Part shown: positions 7,653 through 16,605 of the stretch, piece after piece | How positions within the stretch are numbered: the stretch's first letter is position 1 | How the letters are laid out: the number at the start of each line of letters is the position of its first letter | Assembly (NCBI RefSeq): GCF_900141995.1 | Contig: NZ_FQZA01000002.1 | Coordinates: 193,501 to 257,500 of the forward strand | From: Palleronia salina | GTDB taxonomy: Bacteria; Pseudomonadota; Alphaproteobacteria; Rhodobacterales; Rhodobacteraceae | Reading direction: 5' to 3' | Length of the DNA stretch: 64,000 nt | Notes under the pieces: model-generated | The model's input: only the letters and a program-made list of their open reading frames with translations | The model's database searches: none | Told to the model about the DNA's origin: nothing | Made by a program: the position numbers and the translations under genes

Positions 7653-9062
7653 TCAGAACGCGGCCAGCAGGTCGTCGACCATGGAACTCAACGACGCCAG
7701 GACCTTGGCGTTGGCGGAATAGGCCTGCTCGATCTCCAGAAGCTTCTGCAGCTCCTGGTCGACATTCACGCCCTCGATTTCGCCCCGCGCGGATTCGAAG
7801 GCGCGCAGGGACACGGTCGCCTGTTCGGCATCGGCGCGGGCGCGCACGCCCACCTTCTGCTGGTCGCCGACCATCGAGGCGGCATAATCCGATAGCCTTT
7901 GGGGCGAACCCAGGCCGGTTTCGGCCGCAACGGCGAAAGGTTCGTCGAGTGCCCGGATGAAGGCGTCGATCTGGGCCCCGTCACCGGCGGGACCCTGGAC
8001 CGTCGCGCCCATCCCGTCGCGCAGCCGCCACAGCGCACCGCCCTCTTCGGGGCGGACGGCGGTGTTGATGGCGAGCCTCTCGGCCATGCCGTCGAGATTT
8101 CCGGCGTTGAAGGGATTCCCGCCATCGGTGAAGAGCCCGGGACCCCCATTCAGAGACGTGTCGGCCCCTTCGAAGGACTGGATGAGCGCGGAGGCCATCT
8201 CGTCCAGTTGCCGCTGCATTTGCGGGAGATCTTCGCTGAGCAGGGCCAGGTTCCCGGCAATGGCGCCGCTGGAGAAGCCCCGTGCACCGTTGCGCGCGGG
8301 CGTGATATCGATATCGCCCGCCATGATCGTCAGCCCGACGAACGAGATCTCGACGGCCTCGGTCTGCACGAGAAGCTCGGTCCCCTCGCCGGTCTGCACC
8401 TTCACACGTCCGGTGCTGTCGTAGCGGGCCGTGATGTCCATGTGCTCCGACAGGCGAGACAGCTCGAGTCCGACCTGGTCCATGATGTCGGGGGACGACC
8501 CGATGCTGCTGCCCGGTGTGATCTGGGCGTTCAATCGCGCCAGCGTCTGAAGGGATTGATTCACCTGTTCGATGCGGGTCGAGGTGTCGCTCCGGGTCGC
8601 CGCGCTCACCCGTTCGAGATTGATCGAAGCGTCGTTCAGTGACCGAACCAGCCCGTCGGCCCGGTTCAGCACGTCGCGCTGGACCGATGCGTCGGCGGGA
8701 TTGTTCATCAAGAGGTCCAGGCCGGACGTGAATGTCGACAGCCGGGCCGCGGGGGACAGTTCATCGTTCGGCTCGCCCAGACCGGTCAGGTAGCTGTCCA
8801 GCAGGTCGGTCCGGGTCTCGTGAAAGGCGACGTCCGACTTGGCCGAACGGCTCATGCCGATCAGGCGCTCGTCCACCCGGCGCACCACGTCCACGTCGAC
8901 GGTGCGGCCGGCACCGCCCGCGCCCACCGAGACCTGCTCGACCCCTCTCCGCACGTATCCCTCGGTCTGCGCGTTGGCGATGTTCGACGACACCAGGCCA
9001 GCGCGCAGCTCGGTGGCGCGGAGCCCCGATTGCGAGATGAGGAGAGAAGCCGAGATACTCAT
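7653..9062 (-). CDS. flgK: Hook-associated protein 1 FlgK (copy 1)
   Basis: This 469-residue protein is the first hook-filament junction ring. The N-terminus (MSISASLLISQSGLRATELR, then LVSSNIANAQTEGYVRR near residue 25) is the rod/hook axial motif in its FlgK form. The C-terminus ends with the axial helix VDQELQKLLEIEQAYSANAKVLASL followed by a short tail. The middle is Gly/Ala-rich with no cysteine-rich or enzymatic domain. It follows flgE by 12 bases in the flgE-K-L-I run. The protein is somewhat shorter than enterobacterial FlgK (about 550 residues) but normal for this family group. Confidence 0.93.
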   Translation of the reverse strand: MSISASLLISQSGLRATELRAGLVSSNIANAQTEGYVRRGVEQVSVGAGGAGRTVDVDVVRRVDERLIGMSRSAKSDVAFHETRTDLLDSYLTGLGEPNDELSPAARLSTFTSGLDLLMNNPADASVQRDVLNRADGLVRSLNDASINLERVSAATRSDTSTRIEQVNQSLQTLARLNAQITPGSSIGSSPDIMDQVGLELSRLSEHMDITARYDSTGRVKVQTGEGTELLVQTEAVEISFVGLTIMAGDIDITPARNGARGFSSGAIAGNLALLSEDLPQMQRQLDEMASALIQSFEGADTSLNGGPGLFTDGGNPFNAGNLDGMAERLAINTAVRPEEGGALWRLRDGMGATVQGPAGDGAQIDAFIRALDEPFAVAAETGLGSPQRLSDYAASMVGDQQKVGVRARADAEQATVSLRAFESARGEIEGVNVDQELQKLLEIEQAYSANAKVLASLSSMVDDLLAAF

Positions 9063-9074
9063 TCAGTCTGCCCT

Positions 9075-10340
9075 TTACCGTTTGATCCGCAGGGTCTCGT
9101 CCAGCATTTCGTCGCTGGTCGTCACGATCTTGGCGTTCGAAGAATAGGCGCGTTGTGTCTGGATCAGGTCGGTGAGTTCCTGCGCGATATCCACGTTGGA
9201 GGATTCCAGCGCGCCGCCTTCGATCGTACCGGCGGTGGTGCCGGCCTCGGCCAGGCGGAGCGCGCCCGACTGGATCGTGGGTGAATAGGCATTGCCGTCG
9301 ACGGACCGCATGAGGTTGGGGCTGGCGACCTGGGCCAAGGGCACCTCGAACAGCGCGCGGCGCTGTCCATTGTCGAACAGGCCGTAAAGGACGCCGCCCA
9401 TGCCCATCTCGGCGCGCACCAGGCTGCCCGTTTCCGAGCCGTCCTGGCGGAAGTCCGGGGCCGAGTAGTCGCCCGAGAACTGCGTCAGCCCGGTGAACCC
9501 GCCCGGCTCGCCGAAGTTCAGCTCGATGGTCTGCGGCGTGGTTCCGTTGGCGATCTGGATGGTTGCGACGCCTGTCGCAGGGTCGATCGGCAGGGTCCCG
9601 GCGGTGTAGGCCGCCGGCGCACCGGCCAGCGCACCGCTGTCGGTGAAGCTCATGCTGGCGGTGCCGTAATCGGTGCCGTCCGCTCCGGTCACGGTGATCG
9701 ACCAGGTGTTCGCGGTAGCCGTGGGTTGCCAGGACAAAGACAGCTCGTCACCGCCCCCAAGCTGGTTCACGTAACGCATGGTCGAAACGAACGGGTCGCC
9801 CGGAGTGGCCAGACCGGTGACCTGCGCAGGCAGGTTGGCCGCGATGTCCACGCGGCTGGTCGGCGTGCCGGGCGTCTGGAACTGGCCCACGTTCACGGTG
9901 TTCAGGCTGGCCACGCTGTTCCGGTCGACGGCGCCCACCTCGCCTTGCGCATCGGTCTGGAAGCCCGACAGGAAATACCCGGCCGAATTCACCAGGTTGC
10001 CTTCGTTGTCGGGCTGGAAGGATCCGGCGCGCGTCAGGAAGTAGTTGGACTTGATCGGGTCGTTGGGCTGCCGCGATACCACGAAGAAACCCTCGCCCGA
10101 GATCGCGAAATCGGACAGCCGGCCAGTGGCCAGCAGGGTCCCGTTGCTGTCGATCTCGGCCCGTTCCACCGCCCGCACGCCGGCCTGGGTGTCGGTCGTG
10201 TTCTGGGTGACGAAATCCGAGAACGTCCGGCGAAAGCCCACGGTGTTGGCGTTGGCGATATTCGACGAGATCTGGCTGGTCCGCGACGAGTTGGCCGATA
10301 GGCCGCTGACGCCGGTCTGCAATGCGTTCGAGATGCTCAT
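9075..10340 (-). CDS. flgE: Flagellar hook protein FlgE (copy 1)
   Basis: This 421-residue hook subunit opens MSISNALQTGVSGLSANSSR, has the axial motif SSNIANANTVGFRRTFSDFV near residue 26 and the hook-type FAISGEGFFVV block. It ends in the family C-terminal helix with ELTDLIQTQRAYSSNAKIV and DEMLDETLRIKR. Export is by the flagellar type III route. The start overlaps the stop of a 30-codon open frame (ATGA) that itself overlaps the upstream TPR gene, so hook translation may be coupled through that mini-gene. A second copy is at 57067-58368. Confidence 0.95.
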   Translation of the reverse strand: MSISNALQTGVSGLSANSSRTSQISSNIANANTVGFRRTFSDFVTQNTTDTQAGVRAVERAEIDSNGTLLATGRLSDFAISGEGFFVVSRQPNDPIKSNYFLTRAGSFQPDNEGNLVNSAGYFLSGFQTDAQGEVGAVDRNSVASLNTVNVGQFQTPGTPTSRVDIAANLPAQVTGLATPGDPFVSTMRYVNQLGGGDELSLSWQPTATANTWSITVTGADGTDYGTASMSFTDSGALAGAPAAYTAGTLPIDPATGVATIQIANGTTPQTIELNFGEPGGFTGLTQFSGDYSAPDFRQDGSETGSLVRAEMGMGGVLYGLFDNGQRRALFEVPLAQVASPNLMRSVDGNAYSPTIQSGALRLAEAGTTAGTIEGGALESSNVDIAQELTDLIQTQRAYSSNAKIVTTSDEMLDETLRIKR

Positions 10341-10429
10341 GATTCGTGATCCTTGCTGGTCTTGAGGAAGCGACCCCTGGATGGCCTGAATGTGACGTTT
10401 GTTGGGACTCTTTGCGTGGTTGTACTCAT
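10337..10429 (-). CDS. 30-residue small open frame coupled on both sides (TPR gene to flgE)
   Basis: ATG 10429 lies inside the stop of the upstream TPR gene (ATGA, 10426-10429), and the TGA at 10337-10339 lies inside the flgE start (ATGA, 10337-10340). The frame therefore fills the gap exactly. The product starts MSTTTQRVPTNVTFRPSRGR and is basic (several Arg/Lys) with a polar C-terminus. I do not recognise a family. An exact double ATGA fit is unlikely by chance and fits a real mini-gene or a translational-coupling leader for flgE. It is short, so codon-use evidence is weak. Confidence 0.5.
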   Translation of the reverse strand: MSTTTQRVPTNVTFRPSRGRFLKTSKDHES

Positions 10430-12159
10430 GGACTTGCCCCGTCGGTGACGGCCGCCGCGGCGTCGCTGGCGCGGGTGGCCCGCTCGAGCGACGCCAGCGT
10501 GCCGGCGTTCGACAGGATACGGCGCGCTGGATCCTCGGCCGGGGCCAAGGCCCGGCTCAGGCTCTGTGCGATCTCGTCCCATTCCGGAAGCTCGGTCAGC
10601 CGCGGAATGTCGGCGCTCAGCCGGGCCACGGTGTCGGGGCGTTCGCTCCGGTAGGCGGCGATCATCAGGCGGACGGCATCGCGAAAGGCGAAGCTGCTTG
10701 GCCGCAGGTTCCAGTATTCGGAATAAAGCGCATGGGCGGTCTCGAAATCCTCGGCTTCGAAGGCGCGCTCGGCCCGGGTTTGCAGCGCGCGGGCATCACC
10801 TTCCACCGGCGCCGTGCCGCCGCGGGCCGCCAACTCGCCCAGCAGGGCGGTCAGCTCGGTATCCTCGATAGGCAGTGTCAGGGTCGATGCCAGGTCCGAG
10901 GCCGCGTCGATCCGGCCGCTTTGCAGGTAGGCCGCGAGTTCGGTCTGGATCAGGTCCAACGCAAGCTCGGGCGCGGGATCCATCGCCCCCAGCTCCTCGG
11001 CGACCACCATGACCTCGCGCAGGTTGCGGGCCTCGCGCGCGGCGGCCGCTGTCATGCCGCGCTCCAGAAGGGTCTTGGCCAGTTGCCCCGAATGGGCGTG
11101 GAACATGCCGTCCAGTCTCCATTCCGCCTCGATATGGCTGTGCCCGTCGAGAAATGCGCTGAGCCCGATCCCGCCTGTGGCCCCCGCCTCGTAAAAAGCG
11201 GCGATCATGGTCTCGGCGCGGGCCCGCGCGTTGTTGCGCACCGCGGGGTCGTCGAAATCGCGCAGGATCTGGGCGAGGGCGGACAGCGCGCCGAGCGAAT
11301 CGCCCGTCTCACGCGCGACCTCGGCCAGCAGGGACAGCCCGTCCAGCGCCACCTCGTCACCCCGCCAGGCCCAGCGGATCTGGTCCAGCAGGGCGCGTTG
11401 CTGATCGCGCCCCAGCGTGCCGGTGCCGCGTCCAAGCCGTACCAGGGCGATACGGGCACGGTGCGCATCGGCATCATCCCCGCGCGAGGCGCGCAGGTAT
11501 CCTTCGAACGCCGTCAGGGGATCGCCGCGACGCTCGGCCACGCGACCCAGCCGCAGCCAGTATCCGGGCTGATCGGCCAGCGCCGGGATCTCGGGATACG
11601 CGGCGGCCAGCGCGGCGCCCGTGTCCCAATCCTCGGCCGCGATGGCGATATCCAAGAGCGTCGGCAGCACCAGGGACCGCAGCTCGACCGGCAGAGTGGG
11701 CAACGCGGCCTGCGCAAGCGTCAGCAGCGCGCGCGCCGCGTCGGTGCGCCCCATTTCCTGCGCCGCGTGGGCGCGCAGGGCCGCGGCGTCTTCCCATCCT
11801 TCGGTCGCGTCGAGCAGGGCGGCATCGTCGCGGTCGCCATCGACCAGCGAAAGCGCCGCGTGCAGCACCGACAGGCGGGCGCGCTGCGCGTCCGCCAGTT
11901 TATTCTTGGGCAATCCTTCGATGACCGATCGCGATTCGGGAATCATTCCACGCGACAGGTAGAGCTCGGCCAGCCCGAGCATCGGCGCGACCGCGTCACG
12001 ATCCCCGTTCAGATCAGCCAGAAGCGCACGCTCGGCTTCGATAAAGTCAACGTTTCCGGCCTCTTGGAGAGCCAACGGCCCACTGGGCGCAGGCAGGGTC
12101 ACAGCCCCCACCGGAAGGGCCACCCATGCAAAAAGACAACATGCCAGTCGCGTAAACAT
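10426..12159 (-). CDS. Periplasmic TPR-type protein of the flagellar island (MotC-like by position)
   Basis: This 577-residue protein has an N-terminal signal peptide (MFTRLACCLFAWVALPVGAV) and then a long series of Ala/Leu-rich helix pairs with tetratricopeptide spacing, for example MLGLAELYLSRGMIPESRS near residue 61 and TAHALYSEYWNLRPSSFAFR near residue 476. It looks like a periplasmic scaffold. It is first in the leftward unit with flgE-K-L-I, overlaps the 30-codon mini-gene and is divergent from flgF. Rhizobia encode a periplasmic motility protein, MotC, in flagellar loci; a similar role is only a guess. No enzymatic motif is seen. Confidence 0.6.
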   Translation of the reverse strand: MFTRLACCLFAWVALPVGAVTLPAPSGPLALQEAGNVDFIEAERALLADLNGDRDAVAPMLGLAELYLSRGMIPESRSVIEGLPKNKLADAQRARLSVLHAALSLVDGDRDDAALLDATEGWEDAAALRAHAAQEMGRTDAARALLTLAQAALPTLPVELRSLVLPTLLDIAIAAEDWDTGAALAAAYPEIPALADQPGYWLRLGRVAERRGDPLTAFEGYLRASRGDDADAHRARIALVRLGRGTGTLGRDQQRALLDQIRWAWRGDEVALDGLSLLAEVARETGDSLGALSALAQILRDFDDPAVRNNARARAETMIAAFYEAGATGGIGLSAFLDGHSHIEAEWRLDGMFHAHSGQLAKTLLERGMTAAAAREARNLREVMVVAEELGAMDPAPELALDLIQTELAAYLQSGRIDAASDLASTLTLPIEDTELTALLGELAARGGTAPVEGDARALQTRAERAFEAEDFETAHALYSEYWNLRPSSFAFRDAVRLMIAAYRSERPDTVARLSADIPRLTELPEWDEIAQSLSRALAPAEDPARRILSNAGTLASLERATRASDAAAAVTDGASP

Positions 12160-12173
12160 ATCAGGACGATTTC

Positions 12174-12236
12174 ATTTATTCTTGAATTCGTCTAGAGATT
12201 AATCCAAGGATTGAAGGACAGTGTTGCAATTAATCC
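12174..12236. promoter_or_regulatory. Divergent AT-rich control region (TPR gene / flgF)
   Basis: This gap between two divergent flagellar units is much richer in A+T than the genes around it. It holds ATTTATTCTTGA (12174-12185), which recurs exactly upstream of motA. It also has two direct copies of TTAATCC at 12199 and 12230, exactly 31 bases (about three helical turns) apart. The first copy also forms a short inverted repeat with GGATT (AATCC 12201-12205, GGATT 12208-12212). TTAA-type half sites suggest CtrA, but no full TTAA-N7-TTAA is present here. Confidence 0.45.
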
Positions 12237-12278
12237 TTGCGATATCTGTCCGACCGGATGCCGGCACAGGAGGCCGCG

Positions 12279-13022
12279 ATGAGCGAAACAAGTTACGTGG
12301 GCCTGTCCCAGCTGCGTGTTCTGCAACGCAAGCTGGACATCACCGCGAACAACATCGCCAACGCGAACACCGCCGGATTCAAGGGTGAACGCCCGGTTTT
12401 CGAGGCGGTCGAGGGCACGCGGGCCACCGGCCCGTCGGACACGCCGTCCAGCTTCGTGCTAGACCGGGGGTCCTATATCGACACCTCGGCGGGCGCGATC
12501 ATGCGGACCGACAGCCCACTGGATATCGCGCTGGGCGGCGAGGGCTGGCTGCAGTTCCGCACCCCCGAAGGCGAACAGGGATTCGGCCGCGACGGGGGCC
12601 TTTCGCTGGATCCCGAGGGCACGCTGGTCACCAGCGCGGGGGCGCAATTGCTCGATGCCGGAGGCGCACCGATCGTGGTTCCGCCGGGCGCCGGCCAGAT
12701 CTCCATCGCGCGCGACGGGACGGTGACAACCCAGGACGGCAACGCCATCGCGCGCGTCGGCGTCTTCGATGTGCCCGATATCCAGAGCTACCGGCGTCTC
12801 GGCAACGGCGTGCTGGTGCCCCCCGACGGCGGCGCCCCCCAGGCCGACGAACTGGAGAACCCGGTGGTCCTGCAGGGGATGCTCGAATCCTCGAACGTGA
12901 ACCCCGTGCGCGAGATGACGCGACTCATCGACGTGCAACGCGCCTACGAGCGCGCGAACGCCATGATCGACAATGCCGACAACCTGCAGCGCGACACGCT
13001 GCAGCGCGTCGGCCGGTCATAA
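12279..13022 (+). CDS. flgF: Flagellar proximal rod protein FlgF
   Basis: The start is ATG 12279, preceded by AGGAGG (12269-12274), giving 247 residues; an upstream in-frame ATG lacks a ribosome binding site. The protein begins MSETSYVGLSQLRVLQRKLD, has the rod/hook axial motif ITANNIANANTAGFKGE, a DIALGGEGWLQF block, and the C-terminal EMTRLIDVQRAYERANAMID helix typical of FlgF/FlgG. It lies 18 bases upstream of flgG. It has no signal peptide and is exported through the flagellar apparatus. Confidence 0.88.
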   Translation: MSETSYVGLSQLRVLQRKLDITANNIANANTAGFKGERPVFEAVEGTRATGPSDTPSSFVLDRGSYIDTSAGAIMRTDSPLDIALGGEGWLQFRTPEGEQGFGRDGGLSLDPEGTLVTSAGAQLLDAGGAPIVVPPGAGQISIARDGTVTTQDGNAIARVGVFDVPDIQSYRRLGNGVLVPPDGGAPQADELENPVVLQGMLESSNVNPVREMTRLIDVQRAYERANAMIDNADNLQRDTLQRVGRS

Positions 13023-13040
13023 CCAGGAAGGATCGACAGG

Positions 13041-13826
13041 ATGAAAGCCCTTGGAATCGCCGCCACCGGCATGATGGCCCAGCAGACCAATGTCGACGTC
13101 ATCTCGAACAACATCGCCAACGCGAACACGACCGGCTTCAAGTCGTCGCGCGCGGCCTTCCAGGACCTGATCTACCAGTCCATGGAACGTGCCGGCGCCG
13201 CCACCTCCGAGGCCGGCACCGCCCGGCCCATCGGTGTCGATATCGGCCTGGGCGTGCAGACGGCAGGCACCGTGCGGCTGAACACCCAGGGCGGGCTGGT
13301 GCGCACCGACAACCAGACCAACATCGCCATCGACGGGCAGGGGTTCTTCGAGATCGAGATGCCGGATGGCACCCCCGCCTACACCCGCGACGGCACCTTC
13401 CAGCTGTCCGCCGAAGGTGAGTTGGTGACGATGCAGGGCTACCGCGTGCAGCCCGGGATCGTCTTCCCCGAGAACACCGTGTCGATCGAGATCAACGAGG
13501 AAGGCACCGTCCTGGCCTACGAGGACGGGGATCCCAACGCCATCGAGCTGGGCCAGATCACCATGGCGAACTTCATCAACCCGGCGGGCATGCGCGCCGT
13601 GGGCGACAACTTCCTGCTCCAGACCGAGGCCTCGGGCGAGGCGCAGGTCGCCGTGCCCGGCGATCCGGGCTTCGGCGTGCTGCGACAGGGCTTCGTCGAG
13701 TCGTCGAACGTCGACGTGATCCGGCAGATCACCGACCTGATCCAGGCGCAAAGGGCCTACGAGATGAACTCGAAGGCCATCGAGACCGCCGACCAGATGC
13801 TGAACGCCGCGAACCAGGTTCGGTGA
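13041..13826 (+). CDS. flgG: Flagellar distal rod protein FlgG
   Basis: This 261-residue protein is a highly conserved distal rod subunit. It begins MKALGIAATGMMAQQTNVDV, has the axial motif SNNIANANTTGFKSSRAAFQ, the FlgG-specific DLIYQSMERAGA region, NIAIDGQGFFEI, and the C-terminal ITDLIQAQRAYEMNSKAIET helix ending ANQVR. It has 18 bases to flgF and a one-base overlap with flgA (TGATG), so flgF-G-A-H are one transcript. Confidence 0.97.
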   Translation: MKALGIAATGMMAQQTNVDVISNNIANANTTGFKSSRAAFQDLIYQSMERAGAATSEAGTARPIGVDIGLGVQTAGTVRLNTQGGLVRTDNQTNIAIDGQGFFEIEMPDGTPAYTRDGTFQLSAEGELVTMQGYRVQPGIVFPENTVSIEINEEGTVLAYEDGDPNAIELGQITMANFINPAGMRAVGDNFLLQTEASGEAQVAVPGDPGFGVLRQGFVESSNVDVIRQITDLIQAQRAYEMNSKAIETADQMLNAANQVR

Positions 13827-14494
13827 TGCGGCTGCTGACGATCCTCCAGGTCGCCATGGCGATCCTGCTGCTGCAGGCGACCGGCGCCTTTTCGGCGCCG
13901 CTGGAAGTGCTGATCGAGGAACGCGCGCGCCAAAGCTACGGCGCCGAGCTGCACGAGGCCGGGCAGTTTGCGATCACCGTCAAGGATCCGCCGGTCGAGG
14001 ACGTGGTCATGCTGGCCGACTTCTGGATGGATCCCGTCACCGGGCAGTTCCTGACCAACGCCGTCTTTCCCGACGGTGACGTGCGGCGCCTGTCCGGCCT
14101 CGCGCTGATCACCCTGCCGGTTCCGGTGCCCGTGCGGCGTATCATGCCGGGCGAAATCGTGACCGAGGCCGACCTGGACGTGGCCGACATGCCGCTGGGC
14201 CGTGTCGGCAGCTTTGCCGTCACCGACCGTGCCGCGATCGTCGGGATGGAGGTGCGGCGGATGCTGTCGCCCGGACGACCCGTGCAGGTACAATCCGTGA
14301 TCGAGCCGCGCGTCATCGAACGCGGCGACCGAGTGGAAATCAGGTTCACCGACGGCGCCCTGTCGCTGACCGCGCCGGGCCGCGCGTTGGCCGATGCCCA
14401 TCGCGGGCAGGACGTACGCATCGTCAACCTCGTCAGCAACAAGCCCGTGAACGGCATCGCCGCCGCAGAAGGCATCGTGGAGATCGTGAGATGA
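13826..14494 (+). CDS. flgA: P-ring assembly chaperone FlgA
   Basis: The start is ATG 13826 in a TGATG overlap with flgG, giving 222 residues. An N-terminal signal peptide (MRLLTILQVAMAILLLQATG) directs it to the periplasm. The C-terminal half is a SAF-type domain, with PVRRIMPGEIVTEADLDVAD near residue 104 and VNLVSNKPVNGIAAAEGIVE at the end. FlgA assists assembly of FlgI into the P-ring. Its stop overlaps the flgH start by 4 bases (ATGA). Confidence 0.9.
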   Translation: MRLLTILQVAMAILLLQATGAFSAPLEVLIEERARQSYGAELHEAGQFAITVKDPPVEDVVMLADFWMDPVTGQFLTNAVFPDGDVRRLSGLALITLPVPVPVRRIMPGEIVTEADLDVADMPLGRVGSFAVTDRAAIVGMEVRRMLSPGRPVQVQSVIEPRVIERGDRVEIRFTDGALSLTAPGRALADAHRGQDVRIVNLVSNKPVNGIAAAEGIVEIVR

Positions 14495-15240
14495 GTCCCA
14501 AGACCCCCCTGTTCCTGGTCTGCCTGCTGGCGGGATGCTCTGCCGGACAGCATTTCGGGCGCGATCCGCACACCTCGGACCTGGTGCTGTCGCCGCAGAC
14601 CATGCCCGAGGTCGCGCGCGTCTCCGTTCCCATGCCCGAGGCGGTGCAGGCCCCCACGCCCGTGGGCGCGGCACGCGCGTCGCTCTTCGCCCGCTCGACC
14701 GACAGCCTGTTCTCCGACCAGCGGGCGGACGACGTGGGCGACATCCTGACCGTCATCATTTCCATCGACGACGAGGCGCGGCTGCGCACCGCCTCGGACC
14801 GCGAACGCGGCGGCAGCGCCTCGGCCGGGTTCCCGACCTTCTTCGGGCTGGCGGGGCGGATCGCCGAACTGGTCCCCGGCTTCGACGATCTGCCCGCCGG
14901 CGAGGACGTGATCGAGGTCGGGGCGCGGTCTTCGGCTTCGGGCGAGGGGTCCATCGCCCGCAACGAGGAGATCAACCTCAAGGTCGCCGCGCTGGTGGTG
15001 CAGAAGCTGCCGAACGGCGCGCTGGTCGTCGCGGGACGGCAGGAGGTCAAGGTCAACAACGAACTGCGCGAGTTGCGCATGGCCGGGATCGTCCGGCCCG
15101 CCGACATCCGCAACGACAACACGATCCCCTACGAGCGGATTGCCGAGGCGCGGATCGCCTATGGCGGGCGGGGGGCCCTGTCACGGACCCAGAGCCGCGG
15201 CTACGGCGAGGACGCGATGGACATAGTCTTGCCCTATTAA
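14491..15240 (+). CDS. flgH: Flagellar L-ring lipoprotein FlgH
   Basis: This 249-residue protein begins with a lipoprotein signal ending LLAGC, so Cys16 is the expected lipidated residue; it is placed in the outer membrane. Family motifs include DSLFSDQRADDVGDILTVII, and the C-terminal part has AALVVQKLPNGALVVAGRQE, VNNELRELRMAGIVRPADI and a final AMDIVLPY. It overlaps flgA by 4 bases. It is the only flgH seen in the window, although flgI is present twice. Confidence 0.95.
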   Translation: MSPKTPLFLVCLLAGCSAGQHFGRDPHTSDLVLSPQTMPEVARVSVPMPEAVQAPTPVGAARASLFARSTDSLFSDQRADDVGDILTVIISIDDEARLRTASDRERGGSASAGFPTFFGLAGRIAELVPGFDDLPAGEDVIEVGARSSASGEGSIARNEEINLKVAALVVQKLPNGALVVAGRQEVKVNNELRELRMAGIVRPADIRNDNTIPYERIAEARIAYGGRGALSRTQSRGYGEDAMDIVLPY

Positions 15241-15328
15241 TTCGTCCTTCCGCCATCGGATCTGACAGGATCCGCCGCAATGATCGGCCACCTTCGTCGC
15301 CACACGCGACCAAGGGGGCCTTTCTCGC

Positions 15329-15865
15329 ATGAAGATGACTGTTGTGATTCTGGGCGTTGCGGCCCTGTCGCTCGTCGGCGCGGGATACGGTGCCGCCACG
15401 GTGCTGGCGCCGCCGCCGGCCGAGGTTTCGTCTGCCGAGACACCCGCCGAAGAAACCGCCGCGGCCGAGTACGCGGAGGAAAACAGCCACGGTGCCGGCC
15501 CGGAACCGGTCGCGTCCAAGGACAGCTACGAGGTCGCACAGGATCGTCTGCTCGTGCGGATCGGCCAGGTGAACGTGCCGGTCCAGAAAACACGGATCGT
15601 ATCCTACGTGGTGGCGGATATCGCCCTGAAGGCGAGTGGTCCCCGCGCGGCCGACACGCTGACCCGGGTCGAATCCGCCGTCCGTGCGCGCGACGTGATC
15701 CTCGCCAAGATGCACGCCTTGGCGGAGCGACCGATTCTGCGCGGGGTCAATATCGACGACCGGGCGCTGGGGGCCGCGCTGACCGAAGCGCTGAAGCCCG
15801 AGTTTCCGGAAGTCGAGGACGTGGTCTTCGTCACCCTGCTGAAGCAGGACGTGCCGCGGATGTAA
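15329..15865 (+). CDS. fliL: FliL-like flagellar membrane protein
   Basis: This 178-residue protein has one N-terminal membrane anchor (about residues 3-25), an acidic Ala/Glu-rich linker, and a C-terminal domain with the FliL pattern: alternating strands (DRLLVRIGQVNVPVQKTR), a helical region, and an ending PEFPEVEDVVFVTLLKQ that resembles the FliL V-x-x-V-x-F-T-x-F-V-x-Q finish. FliL sits around the stator and supports torque. The ATG follows AAGGGGG. It is 88 bases after flgH and converges on flgD. The family assignment is by pattern and is not certain. Confidence 0.6.
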   Translation: MKMTVVILGVAALSLVGAGYGAATVLAPPPAEVSSAETPAEETAAAEYAEENSHGAGPEPVASKDSYEVAQDRLLVRIGQVNVPVQKTRIVSYVVADIALKASGPRAADTLTRVESAVRARDVILAKMHALAERPILRGVNIDDRALGAALTEALKPEFPEVEDVVFVTLLKQDVPRM

Positions 15866-15922
15866 TCGAACCCGACGGGTTCAGCTCCACCGATCTGACG
15901 TCTGCGATCCGCTCGACGCGGC

Positions 15923-16594
15923 CTAGCGGACGCTGCGCACGGCCAGCGAATTGACTTGCGCGCCGGTCGCCAGGTGCAGCGCCGCGCCGGTCTGGGCAAA
16001 GCTGACACCCTCGACCCGCGTGCGTGCTAGCGTCTCGGACGCAACCTGCGCGCCTTCGGAGTCGACGGCCGAGATCTCGACCCGAAGGGTGCCCGGGGGC
16101 ACTGGCAGGCCCTGCGCGTCGCGCCCGTTCCAGGCCAGATCGTGGATCTCGCCCGCGTTGACTGCGCCCAGGTCAAGCTCGCGCACGAGGGTTCCGTCCT
16201 CGGCCAGGATCTTGGCGGTGACCTTGTCGGCGTCGGCCCCGAGTTCGAAGGCGGCCCCGAACCCGGACTCGCCAAGCGTCACGGTATCCGACGCGACCAG
16301 CACGTCGCGACCCATGAGGTCGAGGTCGGACCGGGCTGTGGCGCCTTGAAGTTGTTCGAGGACCGCTTCGAGGTTGCGGTTGGTCGCGACGCCCTGCTCG
16401 ACCTGGCTGAGCTGCGCCAGCTGCGACACGAACTGGGTCGAATCCATGGGTTTCAGCGGATCCTGGTTCGAGATCTGCGCGGTCAGAAGGGTCAGGAACT
16501 GCTGATACTGTTCGTCCAGCTTGTCCGATGCCTTCTGCGCGGCGGTCTGGTTCGGTGTACCGGCGCTGGCCTGGGTCGCTGTGCTGTCGATCAT
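15923..16594 (-). CDS. flgD: Hook cap / hook assembly protein FlgD
   Basis: This 223-residue scaffolding protein has the FlgD N-terminal motif QFLTLLTAQISNQDPLKPMD followed by STQFVSQLAQLSQVEQG (residues about 31-68). The C-terminal FLG-type fold carries LAWNGRDAQGLPVPPGTLRV near residue 160, matching the family's WDG-x-x-x-x-G-x-x-x-P-G-x-Y pattern. It lies 11 bases downstream of fliK in a leftward unit. It has no signal peptide and is exported through the flagellar apparatus. Confidence 0.95.
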   Translation of the reverse strand: MIDSTATQASAGTPNQTAAQKASDKLDEQYQQFLTLLTAQISNQDPLKPMDSTQFVSQLAQLSQVEQGVATNRNLEAVLEQLQGATARSDLDLMGRDVLVASDTVTLGESGFGAAFELGADADKVTAKILAEDGTLVRELDLGAVNAGEIHDLAWNGRDAQGLPVPPGTLRVEISAVDSEGAQVASETLARTRVEGVSFAQTGAALHLATGAQVNSLAVRSVR

Positions 16595-16605
16595 CGTCGG
16601 CTCCT

